Source: Candidatus Parcubacteria bacterium
GTDB taxonomy: Bacteria; Patescibacteriota; Saccharimonadia; Saccharimonadales; UBA4665
Assembly (NCBI GenBank): GCA_023434325.1
Contig: JAEYSX010000002.1
Coordinates: 186,001 to 250,000, forward strand
DNA: 64,000 nt
Reading direction: 5' to 3'
Shown piece after piece: positions 1-8,927 of this stretch (within the stretch, counting starts at the first letter, position 1; each line of letters begins with the position of its first letter). The notes beneath the pieces were generated by a model, which had not been told where the DNA came from, made no database searches, and was given only the letters and a program-made list of their open reading frames with translations. The position numbers and the translations under genes are program-made.

Positions 1-23
1 TACAACGAAGACCGTCTACAGCC

Positions 24-461
24 CTATCGAGTAGGGAGCGGCATCGACGAGCCGGGCGAGGGAGGTGCACACAAAGGAACCCCCGGAATGTGCGCAAGAA
101 GAAACGTTTCTACGACACCCTCTCTCCCATTGACTTCTACTTGCGCAGTGCTTGGCCTTCCGCCCTCAAAGCAGGTTATCGTAAACTGCGTACTACGCCA
201 AATTACTTTATCTTCCAACGGGTACGTAACCATCGCGCACCTTCCGATATTAACTACACGAGCCGCACCATCTTCTCTAACTCCCAGAGTAAACACCTTC
301 TCGAGACTTCCGCAAAGAAGCTGAGTCGGTAGCGGCTGAGGCTCTGGAGAAGACTCAAGTGTGTCCCCAATAAAAACAGTGGCCCCGACTGCCGCAATCA
401 CTGCGGCCGCCCCCTTGGCTTTATTAAGCCACGCCTCAGACACTCCCTCCGGACTGTTCAT
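24..461 (-). CDS. small membrane-anchored hypothetical protein
   Basis: I do not recognise this family. The product is about 145 aa with one Ala/Val/Ile-rich hydrophobic segment near residues 17-33 and then a polar, beta-rich domain containing four cysteines, so it is probably a membrane-anchored extracytoplasmic protein. A GTG six bases upstream could also be read as the start, but the Shine-Dalgarno AAGGAGG lies 5 nt before the ATG at 461 and overlaps that GTG, so ATG 461 is preferred. It is transcribed leftward and runs almost to the window edge. The open frames on the opposite strand look like shadows. Confidence 0.55.
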   Translation of the reverse strand: MNSPEGVSEAWLNKAKGAAAVIAAVGATVFIGDTLESSPEPQPLPTQLLCGSLEKVFTLGVREDGAARVVNIGRCAMVTYPLEDKVIWRSTQFTITCFEGGRPSTAQVEVNGREGVVETFLLAHIPGVPLCAPPSPGSSMPLPTR

Positions 462-522
462 TCCCACCTCCTTCGTCTTCTTATCATAGCATCAGCAGTA
501 ATCGGTATAGTTAGACACGACC

Positions 523-550
523 TTGAATATCGTACATATTCCTGTATAAA
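523..550 (+). promoter_or_regulatory. promoter of the cysteine-rich small gene
   Basis: TTGAAT (523-528), a 16-nt spacer and TATAAA (545-550). The predicted transcription start falls at about 557, essentially on the ATG at 559, so the transcript would be leaderless. Confidence 0.45.
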
Positions 551-558
551 GTGGATGT

Positions 559-861
559 ATGGTCAAAAAAATAACTTCCATGCCCGAAAAACCGTGCAAT
601 ACCGGTTGCCCCCGAAGTAATGAAGGAACCGTAGCCAACTGTGTAGGCTGGGTGGTAAGAAGATTGACAGCCCAGCAAGACGGCTGCGGATACCGAGAAG
701 AATGTGCCGAAAGAGAAATCCGTCAGGGCTTGACTGATTACCGCGGCGACCAGACCTATCTCGCAGAACAATTTGGAATCTTGCCATCACCACACCCAGA
801 GATCAACGAGCCACATCCTGAGCCTGGCTACGAGCCCCCCGGGCCTACCGACCCCGTATAG
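559..861 (+). CDS. small cysteine-containing hypothetical protein
   Basis: A 100-aa protein of unknown family. Cysteines occur as CNTGC near residues 13-17, then near 28, 43 and 49, which could suit metal binding or disulfides. The middle is a charged helix-like stretch and the tail is Pro/Glu-rich. A -10 TATAAA ends 8 nt before the ATG, as at many other genes here. An 86-codon frame lies antisense, but its aromatic/Ser-rich composition and lack of start signals make it less likely. The call rests on the promoter position and the protein-like composition, and remains moderate. Confidence 0.45.
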   Translation: MVKKITSMPEKPCNTGCPRSNEGTVANCVGWVVRRLTAQQDGCGYREECAEREIRQGLTDYRGDQTYLAEQFGILPSPHPEINEPHPEPGYEPPGPTDPV

Positions 862-942
862 TCGACACCCCTATTCGCACGCAACACAGACCCACGCAAA
901 TCTGCACAACACAGTCATAAGGATTTTTCAATAAGAGGGACT

Positions 943-1515
943 TTAGCTACTTGCGTCTATTTTCTCGAATCGCTGTACTCGCTGGCCGCCCACTTCAACC
1001 TCTTCGATCCAATGCGCCACCGGCCTGATAAACGTAATCCGTTCACCATATTCCGCCCGGTAGACCACGCATGGCTCATTATCTTCTTCACGCAAGGCTA
1101 GCGCTAGTACCGTATAGTCAAGCTGCTTGTAATGCCTGTAGCGGGCGCCGACAGAAATTTGCCGAGCAGCTTTAGTAAGGCGCGCCATGAGCTGCGCCTG
1201 CGACTCTTTCTCGTGCACACGCTCATCCTTGGCAAAATCCACGCCGATGCCCTTATTCTCGATACGCTCGATAATGGCCGCCGCCTTTGCGTGATCAGGA
1301 TGGCTGCGATACGCATCTATCGCCGCCTGATTTTTGGCTTGCACCAAAATAGCATGAGTGTAACCTTCGCCATACTTAGAGGTGTTCTCGCCCGTCATTA
1401 TGTCCAAGACGTCGGGGATTGAATCGGCAAGCGATTCTATTTTTTTCAGCACCTCGCTAATCTGCTCCGCAGTCGCTTGCGGCTTCCAAGCATAAAGCGC
1501 GATATGAACATTCAT
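943..1515 (-). CDS. Dabb-domain / DUF1653 fusion protein
   Basis: The 190-aa product has two parts. Residues 1-95 resemble the stress-responsive alpha/beta-barrel Dabb ferredoxin-like fold (start MNVHIALYAWKP, later a YRSHPDH segment). Residues 125-185 match the DUF1653 pattern, with YRHYKQLDYTVLALA and later VVYRAEYGERITFIRP. DUF1653 proteins are small beta proteins of unknown function, often stand-alone, so the fusion to Dabb is unusual. The minus-strand -10 TATAGT (1527-1522) lies 6 nt before the ATG at 1515, which supports this start and a leaderless message. No catalytic role can be assigned. Confidence 0.75.
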   Translation of the reverse strand: MNVHIALYAWKPQATAEQISEVLKKIESLADSIPDVLDIMTGENTSKYGEGYTHAILVQAKNQAAIDAYRSHPDHAKAAAIIERIENKGIGVDFAKDERVHEKESQAQLMARLTKAARQISVGARYRHYKQLDYTVLALALREEDNEPCVVYRAEYGERITFIRPVAHWIEEVEVGGQRVQRFEKIDASS

Positions 1516-1535
1516 GACTTAACTATAGCAAAGTA

Positions 1536-2015
1536 TTACCGAGCAACCTTCTCGTAGTAAGCCTCTTGGGCTGGCTTGTCGACCACAGTCTTGGTACTGT
1601 ATTGCGGCACTCTGCTATATCTTGGCGCATTCCACTGAGCCACGCCGCCATGGTGCGAACATGCACCTCTTCCGGTAGCGCAAGATGGGGAATACGTGCC
1701 GTCATTACATAATGTACAGTAGCTGGTTATCTCTTCTTTGTAAGTGGTAACTGTCTCAGTGTGGGTTTTTTCTGCCACGGCAGGGTGGTAGATGTATGTG
1801 GCGTAGTTAATTCCGTCTACCGTACAGTTGGCGGTTACAGAAATGCCGTCACAGACTAATGGCGCCGCCTTTTCAGCCGCACCCTTGGTTGATGAGCTAA
1901 CGCTCGCGGATTGGGTAGCATTATGAGTTGTAGATTGAGACCGATCCCCGCCGCCAGCAATACCAAACAGAATAACTCCTGCCAATACAAGACCGACGAA
2001 CACTCTCTTCTTCAC
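1536..2015 (-). CDS. secreted/anchored DUF3761-type protein
   Basis: The 159-aa product has a classic N-terminal export segment (two Lys, then a hydrophobic stretch at residues 5-22), a Ser/Thr-rich linker, and a C-terminal motif with CNDGTYSPSC followed by GACSHHGGVAQW. That cysteine/histidine signature is typical of DUF3761, a short extracellular module of unknown function. It starts with GTG at 2015; TATAAT (2029-2024) sits 8 nt upstream, so transcription is probably leaderless from a GTG codon. The protein probably acts outside the membrane. Confidence 0.7.
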   Translation of the reverse strand: MKKRVFVGLVLAGVILFGIAGGGDRSQSTTHNATQSASVSSSTKGAAEKAAPLVCDGISVTANCTVDGINYATYIYHPAVAEKTHTETVTTYKEEITSYCTLCNDGTYSPSCATGRGACSHHGGVAQWNAPRYSRVPQYSTKTVVDKPAQEAYYEKVAR

Positions 2016-2102
2016 TTTAGTTAATTATACCATACTAGTGTATATTAATCAATTTCTGAACTACGATAGTTGTGCTACAGCAATTTAATAACTCAGTACA
2101 TT

Positions 2103-2134
2103 AAAAAAGACCCTGCATTATACAGAGTCTTTTT
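2103..2134. terminator. probable bidirectional terminator
   Basis: A6 tract, a GACCCTG / CAGAGTC stem with one mismatch, and a T5 tract. It lies between the Fic gene and the DUF3761 gene, 113 nt beyond the Fic stop and about 90 nt upstream of the GTG at 2015. Confidence 0.5.
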
Positions 2135-2247
2135 ACATAGTTTCAATTGTGGTGACCTGACTACCCAAATATGGAACACTTTGTGGCCGAACTTAAAGTC
2201 ACTCGGTAGGAGGCCGGAGGAGCTTAATGTTTAATATTTGACACTAG

Positions 2248-2691
2248 CTAGCTTTCCTCTATATCAATGAGTAGCTCCGCTAACCGTAGCTTCAGATCTT
2301 CGGTTAATTCACCGTTTACAAGCAGACTTACGTTGACTTCATGCAGCATTTCTTTGGAGACAAGCCCCTTCGCAACCCAAAGGACAACATTCTCCATTTC
2401 AAGAATAAAAGCCGGAACGATATTGTCGCGACCATTGATCTCAAGAAAATATGCTCCTAAAGCTATAGAGGATCGTTTATTGCCGTCCACAAAACAATGA
2501 TTCATGGCGATTGAGTATACGAGATGGGTCAGCTTGTCGACAAATTCAGGATAGTAGTCATCATTTTGAATAAAATCTAACACACTCTCAATTAGATTTC
2601 GATGCAATATACCTAAGCTCCCTCCGCTTAGCTTTATTATTTTATCGTGCTCTTCGACAGCTCTATGTGGAGGAAAGTAAACGAAAGGCAT
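2248..2691 (-). CDS. Fic/Doc-family protein (toxin-like)
   Basis: The 147-aa product carries a Fic motif of the Doc subtype, HCFVDGNKR at residues 65-73, with the catalytic His65 and the DGNKR anion hole. The compact length matches Doc rather than the large Fic AMPylators. Doc phosphorylates EF-Tu in phage P1, whereas canonical Fic enzymes transfer AMP; the sequence alone does not say which applies here. It begins 2 nt after the stop of the upstream DNA-binding gene, so the two are probably co-translated as a toxin-antitoxin-like or regulatory pair. Codon usage is AT-rich compared with the neighbouring housekeeping genes, which hints at transfer. Confidence 0.8.
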   Translation of the reverse strand: MPFVYFPPHRAVEEHDKIIKLSGGSLGILHRNLIESVLDFIQNDDYYPEFVDKLTHLVYSIAMNHCFVDGNKRSSIALGAYFLEINGRDNIVPAFILEMENVVLWVAKGLVSKEMLHEVNVSLLVNGELTEDLKLRLAELLIDIEES

Positions 2692-2693
2692 AC

Positions 2694-3692
2694 TTACTTA
2701 TCCTTAAGGCGCTTAAATACATCCTGGTACTGCTCGACTCGCTTGGCAAGGTCTTTACTCTTCTCTCCCAAGAACCTCTCGAAATCGGCCGAATCTACAG
2801 GTGTAATATACTCTTCAAGCTCAGGATGAGTTACGGATCGAAATCCATAATCACGGCTGGCCATTTTTATCCTTACCATTTCGAGCTGAGGTACCCATAT
2901 CGGATTATTCTCTAACTCTCTAAATATCTCCTCTAGCTCTGACTGAGTTAGCTTTCTTTTGAGCGCTACAGACTTTTTGCGTATCTCGTTTGCCAGCCCA
3001 GTTTCATACATTGATATTGTGGTAAGAACCTCAGCGTACATTGTGTCGCGAACGTTCTCTTTTTTATCTAAGGAGAGAATCTTACGATAATCTTGGGCAC
3101 GCTCCTTAAATATACTTTTATAGATCTCGTTGGTATAGACGGCATACTTCGACCTCCCCATATCAACACACTCGTCCAGAGCTGCCTTAAATTCAGTCCT
3201 ATAATTCTCGCTCATATACAAACTCATCAAATAGACTTCGTCTCTTTGATTTATATACTTTGCATTTCCTCCGGCCTTTGCGCTAACAACATCTATAACT
3301 AGGTCTAATATAAGCCTTCTTAGGAGGCGGGCTCGTTCACTTTCTACCAAAAGCAGGCCTAAATTAACTAGCGCTTTGAAGTTAAAAACACCAATCGATG
3401 GCGCCTTGTCTGGGACATCAATGTCCCCGACATCCTTCAAGGCTTGTAACTTGTGACCCGAATAAACCTCATATCCATTCTCTTTTAGCTCTTCGGCATG
3501 AGAAGTTAGATATCGATTTACAGTCTTTCTGTCAACTTCATAAAAATCAGCTACCTGTTTGGCTGTAAATTTTAGTTCGCCTTGAAAAATAACACCCTTG
3601 ATTCCAATATTTTTCTGAAGCGCTTCAATTGCAAAATGATTATTTAGAATATTTCTTCGATCTAGAAAAGATTCGGGTAGTTGTTTGGCCAT
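2694..3692 (-). CDS. DNA-binding protein paired with Fic (RhuM-like)
   Basis: About 332 aa. Residues 30-65 form a helix-turn-helix-like segment (LKFTAKQVADFYEV then DRKTVNRYL), followed by a mostly helical region that resembles RhuM/KilA-N-type virulence or defence proteins often encoded beside Fic/Doc genes in CPR genomes. A longer frame opens at 3755, but TACAAT (3705-3700) lies 7 nt before the ATG at 3692, so I use that start. It is translationally coupled to the Fic gene. It is likely the antitoxin or regulator of the pair, but that role is inferred from context only. Confidence 0.65.
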   Translation of the reverse strand: MAKQLPESFLDRRNILNNHFAIEALQKNIGIKGVIFQGELKFTAKQVADFYEVDRKTVNRYLTSHAEELKENGYEVYSGHKLQALKDVGDIDVPDKAPSIGVFNFKALVNLGLLLVESERARLLRRLILDLVIDVVSAKAGGNAKYINQRDEVYLMSLYMSENYRTEFKAALDECVDMGRSKYAVYTNEIYKSIFKERAQDYRKILSLDKKENVRDTMYAEVLTTISMYETGLANEIRKKSVALKRKLTQSELEEIFRELENNPIWVPQLEMVRIKMASRDYGFRSVTHPELEEYITPVDSADFERFLGEKSKDLAKRVEQYQDVFKRLKDK

Positions 3693-3825
3693 AGTCCTTA
3701 TTGTATAAGGAACTAACCGATAAATATAGAAAACCTTATATGGTAGATTCTGCATCGTTCATAACCCCGTCTTACGCCATACGAGAAAAATAAATTATGG
3801 AACCTTGTAACAGGGGTAGCGATGT

Positions 3826-3865
3826 GTAACAAAAAACTTCGGAAAAGTCCGAAGTTTTTTGTTAC
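3826..3865. terminator. strong bidirectional terminator
   Basis: A perfect 17-bp stem (3826-3842 with 3849-3865) around the loop AAAAGT. Its A6 and T6 tracts allow termination in either direction. It separates the tRNA-Glu gene from the Fic/DNA-binding pair. Confidence 0.85.
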
Positions 3866-3900
3866 CCGAAGATATTCCCAGAATATACAATTATTCAACT

Positions 3901-3975
3901 TGGTGACCTCACGGGGAATCGAACCCCGGTTGCTGGGATGAGAACCCAGTGTCCTAACCGCTAGACGATGAGGCC
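3901..3975 (-). tRNA. tRNA-Glu (anticodon CTC)
   Basis: The minus strand folds as a complete cloverleaf. The 7-bp acceptor has one G-U pair, the anticodon arm is CTGGG-TTCTCAT-CCCAG with anticodon CTC, and the T-arm loop contains TTCGATT. The discriminator is A and CCA is encoded (complement of 3901-3903). It reads GAG codons. A strong hairpin terminator follows on the same strand at 3826-3865. Confidence 0.95.
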
Positions 3976-4087
3976 GCTTTGACTCATCAAATATAACATA
4001 ACAGGGGTGATTACTCAAGCCCCGGTAAATAAAAAAACTCCACAAAAGCACTAGCAGTAACGTATACTAGACATAGGTAATAGGCGT

Positions 4088-5941
4088 ATGATGAACAATT
4101 CCATGCATATCGTCGGTAAAATCTGGTACCGCCTTTATTTAGGGGCGATTTTGTTGTTTTGTGTCGGCATTGTGGCGGGGACGATTGTTATTCCGCACTT
4201 GGCCGGGCTTGAGGGAGCTGCCGACAATTTTGGCCTGAATACTACGACACTAACGCTCGCCAGCATCACGGCACTGTACTGCCTGTCGCTCTTTTGGCTC
4301 ATTTACAAACGCCAGCCGCCCACAGCGATGCTCATCGCGTCACTGTTATTTACGCTGCTGCTGTTGGCCGGAATGACTACCAGTAGTCCGTCGTCGGGTT
4401 TTTGGCTGTTTACCGCCGTCTGGGCCGTAAACGTGCTGTTTAGCGGCATGTATGGCGCATCGGCACTGTTTGGTTCACTTTTTCTTGCGGTAGCCTTTGT
4501 GCTGACCAACGATAATTTTGCGCTCACAAAGATCAACCTTCCGCACGCTATTCTGATAGCCATTACCGGCGCAATGGTCGCTATCGGCTACTTCTTTTGG
4601 CGCAAGCGCTTATCCGACCCGGTCAACCACCAGCTCAACCAATTAGCGGGCGCATTGCGCAACAAAGACGAACAAGCCGCTATCCTCATCCAATCCATTG
4701 CCGACGGTGTTATCGTCACCAACACCGAGGGCAAAATCACCCTCATGAACCGCACAGCGGCCAACATGACCGGATGGGCTATCGAGGACGCCTCCGGCAT
4801 TAACATCGAGCAAGTATTCCAGGTTGCAAGCGAAAAGGGCGAGGCAATCGCCAAAGAGGATTATCCGTTTACGGCGGTGCTCACCCACAAGGCGTTCTTT
4901 AACCACGTACTGCAACTCACCTCGCGCGATGGCCACAAAAAGACCATATCACTGGTGATATCGCCGGTAGTGACGCCGACGGGCGAGGTATTTGGCGCCG
5001 TGGCCGTACTGCGCGATATTAGCGAGCAACGCGCCGCCGAGCAACAGCGCGCCGAGTTTGTCAGCACCGCCAGTCACGAGATGCGCACGCCCGTTGCGGC
5101 TATCGAGGGCTACTTGGCCTTAGCGCTTAACGACAAAGTCAGCACCATCGACGACCGCGCCCGCAACTACCTACAAAAAGCACACGCCAGCACCCAGCAC
5201 CTTGGCCAGCTATTCCAGGACCTCCTCACCAGTGCCAAAGCAGAGGACGGCCGTCTCTCTAACCACCCGACAGTTGTCGAGATGGGATCATTCCTAGAGC
5301 AACTGGTCGAAGACCTACGTTTTGGCGCCCAAAAGAAGGGGCTGGACACCGAGTTCATCGTAGGCAGCAGCAGCTCTATTGATGCCACCACCAGAAACGA
5401 CGAAGGCATGAAGCAAGTCCGACCACTGTACTACGTCCATGTCGACGCCGACCGTATTCGCGAAGTCATCACCAACCTGTTTGATAACGGCGTCAAGTAC
5501 ACCCAGCAGGGACGGATATCCGTAGGGCTGACCGGCAATAATGACGTCGTGCAACTCTTTATTCGCGACACCGGCCCCGGCATCCCACCCGAGGACGTAC
5601 CGCATTTGTTCCAAAAATTCTACCGTGTCGACAACTCGGCTACTCGCACTATTGGCGGTACCGGCCTCGGCTTGTTTATTACGCGTAAAATAATCGAGCT
5701 CTACCAAGGCCGTATCTGGGTCACCAGCGAACTGGGCAAGGGGAGCACGTTCTACATCAACCTGCCACGCCTGACCACCCAAAAAGCACAAGAACTCAGC
5801 GCCGCCGAGGCAGCTCAGGCAGCAGCGCAACCCGCAACTCCAGCAACGCCTGCCGTAGCACCACAAACGCAGCCGGCCCAGATGCCCGCTCAGGCCGCGC
5901 AAGCGCCGACTCCAGCCGTAACAGCAGCACAGCGATCATGA
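4088..5941 (+). CDS. membrane sensor histidine kinase with PAS domain
   Basis: The 617-aa protein has six or so N-terminal membrane segments (residues 15-175) and a PAS domain around 195-315. A HisKA domain carries the phosphoacceptor His330 in the SHEMRTP motif, and a HATPase domain has N, G1 (DTGPGIP), F and G2 (GGTGLGLF) boxes. It ends in an Ala/Pro/Gln-rich tail of about 55 residues. It presumably senses a membrane or cytoplasmic cue and phosphorylates the response regulator encoded 42 nt downstream, whose C-terminus is also Pro-rich. TATACT at 4063-4068 gives a leader of only about 13 nt. The signal is unknown. Confidence 0.9.
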   Translation: MMNNSMHIVGKIWYRLYLGAILLFCVGIVAGTIVIPHLAGLEGAADNFGLNTTTLTLASITALYCLSLFWLIYKRQPPTAMLIASLLFTLLLLAGMTTSSPSSGFWLFTAVWAVNVLFSGMYGASALFGSLFLAVAFVLTNDNFALTKINLPHAILIAITGAMVAIGYFFWRKRLSDPVNHQLNQLAGALRNKDEQAAILIQSIADGVIVTNTEGKITLMNRTAANMTGWAIEDASGINIEQVFQVASEKGEAIAKEDYPFTAVLTHKAFFNHVLQLTSRDGHKKTISLVISPVVTPTGEVFGAVAVLRDISEQRAAEQQRAEFVSTASHEMRTPVAAIEGYLALALNDKVSTIDDRARNYLQKAHASTQHLGQLFQDLLTSAKAEDGRLSNHPTVVEMGSFLEQLVEDLRFGAQKKGLDTEFIVGSSSSIDATTRNDEGMKQVRPLYYVHVDADRIREVITNLFDNGVKYTQQGRISVGLTGNNDVVQLFIRDTGPGIPPEDVPHLFQKFYRVDNSATRTIGGTGLGLFITRKIIELYQGRIWVTSELGKGSTFYINLPRLTTQKAQELSAAEAAQAAAQPATPATPAVAPQTQPAQMPAQAAQAPTPAVTAAQRS

Positions 5942-5983
5942 TACAATATAAAAAACATAAGCATTGATAAGGGCAGGGCTACA

Positions 5984-7486
5984 ATGGCAAAAATCCTTTT
6001 GGTCGAAGACGACAACAACTTGCGCGAAATTTACGAGGCACGCCTCTTGGCCGAAGGCTACGAAATAGTCACCGCGCCAGACGGTGAGTCCGCGCTTGTC
6101 GTCGCCAAAAAGGAACTGCCCGACATCGTTATCTCCGACGTCATGATGCCTCGCATCAGCGGGTTCGAGATGCTCGACATCATGCGTAACACCGAAGGTC
6201 TCAAGCACGTACGAGTCATTATGCTGACCGCCCTCGGACAAGCAGAAGACAAGACACGTGCAGACGCTCTAGGAGCTGACAAGTACTTGGTCAAATCTCA
6301 GGTAACACTCGAGGACATCGTCAAGGCCGCTGCCGAGCTTATGGGCGGCGAGACTCCACCCGCCTCGACCCCAACGCCGGCTATCGCCGCGGCAGCTGCA
6401 GAATTTATGCCTCCTGCCGCTCCTACGCAAGCAGCCACACCTCAACAACCGTCCGTAGCTCCAAGCTCAACTCCCGCTCCAACCCCGGCTCCCGTGGCGC
6501 CAGTATCTCAGCCCGTACCCGGATTTGGTATACCGACCACGCCCCCAACACCCGTAACCCCTGCGCCAATCATCACTCCGCCAGCCCCTGCGCCTGCACC
6601 GCCAAGTCAGCCTTTTGGCACGCCGGGCGCCCCGGCGATGGCCACACCTGTGCCTACGCCTGTGGCAGCTCCAGCTGCACCAACAACACCAGACGTAACG
6701 TCAATGCCGACGACGATTCCCGAACCGGCATCTTTGCCGACAGCACCACTCCCAACGCCAGCCATAACCCCGCCCACATCAACACCGCCTACTGACTCAT
6801 CGGTTGGTACGTTATTCGGCGCACCTACGACACCTACGCCAGCGACACCTCCCACTCCGGCTCCAACGACACCAACGCCGGCGGAACCTCCAGCTCCAGC
6901 ACCTACGCCAGTACCCGATCAAATGCAGCCAGCTCCGGTTGATTTCTCTATGCCCAGCCAACCGCCGATCACAGACACACCCCCCAGCACACCTGCTGTC
7001 GATTCGCCACAGACACCCGAGCCGTCAACAGAAGCAACACCACCAACTACCGATCAGCTTGTTGCCGACGCCGTAAACGACCTCATTAACGGCACTCCCG
7101 GTGCTCAGCATCCTCAACCAACCCCAGAGGAATCTACTCCAGCGCCCGCGCCATCGTCCGACCCAACTCCGACGCCAACCCCAGTCCAAACGCCGGACAC
7201 AGAACCGGCGCCAGCTCCAGCCCCAACGCCATCGTCTCCAGCTCCAACCATCACCGATTCTAACGATGACGAAGACTCACACGCGAAAAAAGTCATCCAA
7301 CCCCTCGAGCCAGGCGATATGCCAAAGGCACCAGACCTCAACGACCTCATGGCCAAAGAAGGGCACGCGCTCGACAACTCGCCACTCCAAGATAACACCA
7401 TGCCACACCAGCCGGGTCTGGTTATCTCGCCAAATACGTCTAGCAGCACCGGTTCCGCAAACGATCACAACCGATTCGCTCTTTAG
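5984..7486 (+). CDS. response regulator with long Pro/Thr/Ala-rich tail
   Basis: Residues 1-122 form a canonical receiver domain: acidic pair near residues 9-10, phosphoacceptor Asp52 in SDVMMPRISG, Thr in MLTALG and the conserved Lys in YLVKSQ. No DNA-binding output domain follows. Residues 125-480 are instead low-complexity Pro/Thr/Ala/Ser sequence with few charges until an acidic/basic patch near 425. Usual single-domain receivers are about 120-130 aa. The gene lies just downstream of the sensor kinase, its likely partner. The tail may be a spacer, scaffold or phase-separating region, but this is inference. Confidence 0.88.
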   Translation: MAKILLVEDDNNLREIYEARLLAEGYEIVTAPDGESALVVAKKELPDIVISDVMMPRISGFEMLDIMRNTEGLKHVRVIMLTALGQAEDKTRADALGADKYLVKSQVTLEDIVKAAAELMGGETPPASTPTPAIAAAAAEFMPPAAPTQAATPQQPSVAPSSTPAPTPAPVAPVSQPVPGFGIPTTPPTPVTPAPIITPPAPAPAPPSQPFGTPGAPAMATPVPTPVAAPAAPTTPDVTSMPTTIPEPASLPTAPLPTPAITPPTSTPPTDSSVGTLFGAPTTPTPATPPTPAPTTPTPAEPPAPAPTPVPDQMQPAPVDFSMPSQPPITDTPPSTPAVDSPQTPEPSTEATPPTTDQLVADAVNDLINGTPGAQHPQPTPEESTPAPAPSSDPTPTPTPVQTPDTEPAPAPAPTPSSPAPTITDSNDDEDSHAKKVIQPLEPGDMPKAPDLNDLMAKEGHALDNSPLQDNTMPHQPGLVISPNTSSSTGSANDHNRFAL

Positions 7487-7554
7487 CATTTGGGCGACCA
7501 ACAAAGAGTAATCTCGCCATTTCCCGATCACTACAAATCAGGTAATGTAGCTAT

Positions 7555-8259
7555 ATGCGACTCAACAAATATCTGGCTCAGGCCACAGGGCTGTCTCGCC
7601 GCAAGGCCGACGAGGTTATCGCCGAGGGCAGGGTAACGGTCAACGGCCTTACGCCCTCACAAGGCCAAGACATCCTAGATACCGACACCGTCACACTGGA
7701 CGGCCGTGTACTCACGCCCGCCGCAACCACCACTACAATCATGCTCAACAAACCCCGCGGCTATGTAGTCAGCCGCAACGGGCAGGGCAGTAAAACGATT
7801 TACGACTTGCTCCCGGCAGAACTGCACAACCTCAAACCAATCGGGCGCCTCGACAAAGATTCCAGCGGTCTCTTGCTCCTTACCGACGACGGCCAGCTCG
7901 CGCAAGAGTTAACTCACCCCCGATATCAAAAAACAAAAATCTATGAGATGGAGCTAGACAAGCCGCTCCAACCGCTACACCGCCAGATGATCAACGACTA
8001 CGGCATCACCCTGGACGATGGCCCCAGCAAACTCACCCTAGAGCGCCTGCACGACGGTAACGAAAAGGCCTGGAAGGTAACCATGCAAGAAGGCCGCAAC
8101 CGCCAAATCCGCCGCACTTTCGCTGCCCTGGGCTATACCGTCACGCACCTCCACCGCACCCACTTTGGTGCATACAGCCTGGGCGATCAACCTTCAGGCG
8201 GGCTTAAGATACTCGGGTCAAACTCGATCCCTAACGACACCGCGCATCCGCCTAAATAA
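7555..8259 (+). CDS. RsuA/RluB-family rRNA pseudouridine synthase
   Basis: A 234-aa enzyme of the RsuA/RluB/RluE/RluF family. The N-terminal S4 RNA-binding domain (residues 1-60, start MRLNKYLAQATGLSRR) precedes the catalytic domain, with the active-site Asp in GRLDKDSSGLLLLTDDG and a later EGRNRQIRR motif. It isomerises a uridine in 16S or 23S rRNA; the target cannot be told from sequence. TAATGT (7543-7548) ends 6 nt before the ATG, so the message is probably leaderless. Its 3' end overlaps the convergent gene by 73 nt. Confidence 0.92.
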   Translation: MRLNKYLAQATGLSRRKADEVIAEGRVTVNGLTPSQGQDILDTDTVTLDGRVLTPAATTTTIMLNKPRGYVVSRNGQGSKTIYDLLPAELHNLKPIGRLDKDSSGLLLLTDDGQLAQELTHPRYQKTKIYEMELDKPLQPLHRQMINDYGITLDDGPSKLTLERLHDGNEKAWKVTMQEGRNRQIRRTFAALGYTVTHLHRTHFGAYSLGDQPSGGLKILGSNSIPNDTAHPPK

Positions 8260-8783
8260 TCAAGATATGTCAGCTGCTCAAACTCGGCAAAAGCCAGCCT
8301 GTCAGGACCCATTTGCCGGACGTGCAACGTTTGACTGGTGATGCGCCCGTCAACAGACTCTACAGAAGTCACCCAAGGCCGTGCTTGAACCGCAGGTTCA
8401 CCCTGAGACTGTCCGTATAACCACAGACTGTTTCTACTTCTGGTCCTAAAACCATCCGAAACCATCTCATTCACATCTTCCAGCGCGCCACCCTCATACC
8501 TCGGCTGGCGATACTCGTATACCGAAAACTCCTGTTGCAGCACTACATCTAATGCGTTACCGTCAGCCACAACAGGCACGGGTACAGAGCGAACCTTACC
8601 CCTAGCGGATGAAAGTGATTTTGTCTCCACCGATCTTGTCTCACGGCTCCGCAGGTCGACAGATTCAAGAATCCGTTCAAAAACCGCTAGGCTCGCCATC
8701 TCTCGCCTAACAAACCGTTCTTTTGCTTGTCGATGATCCCAGCGAGATCTAGCGACAGAAATACCGGGCACCTTTTCACTCAT
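8187..8783 (-). CDS. hypothetical protein, lineage-specific
   Basis: About 198 aa with no recognised domain. The N-terminal third is Arg/Glu-rich and probably helical; the rest is a mixed polar sequence with aromatic residues. A start at 8819 is also open, but TACAGT (8797-8792) lies 8 nt before the ATG at 8783, so I use that one. The last 73 nt overlap the pseudouridine synthase tail to tail. It probably belongs with the other unassigned minus-strand genes nearby, but I see no clear sequence similarity between them. Confidence 0.6.
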   Translation of the reverse strand: MSEKVPGISVARSRWDHRQAKERFVRREMASLAVFERILESVDLRSRETRSVETKSLSSARGKVRSVPVPVVADGNALDVVLQQEFSVYEYRQPRYEGGALEDVNEMVSDGFRTRSRNSLWLYGQSQGEPAVQARPWVTSVESVDGRITSQTLHVRQMGPDRLAFAEFEQLTYLDYLGGCAVSLGIEFDPSILSPPEG

Positions 8784-8927
8784 ATTTAATGACTGTACAA
8801 TAAATTTTGTAATTTTCAATGTGGGATTGATCCGGGCAGCCTTCGACTAGGCTGTCACGTGTCTCCATCATAGCGCCCACTTTGGATCGTAACTGTCGTG
8901 AGTCTAACCTCTGGCGAGTATGAAAAG

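Noticed and set aside
511..771. 86-codon minus-strand frame opposite the cysteine-rich gene
   Set aside because: No promoter or SD and an improbable composition; the plus frame has a promoter at the right distance.
3756..4051. 112-codon frame across the tRNA-Glu region
   Set aside because: It runs through the tRNA gene and the terminator.
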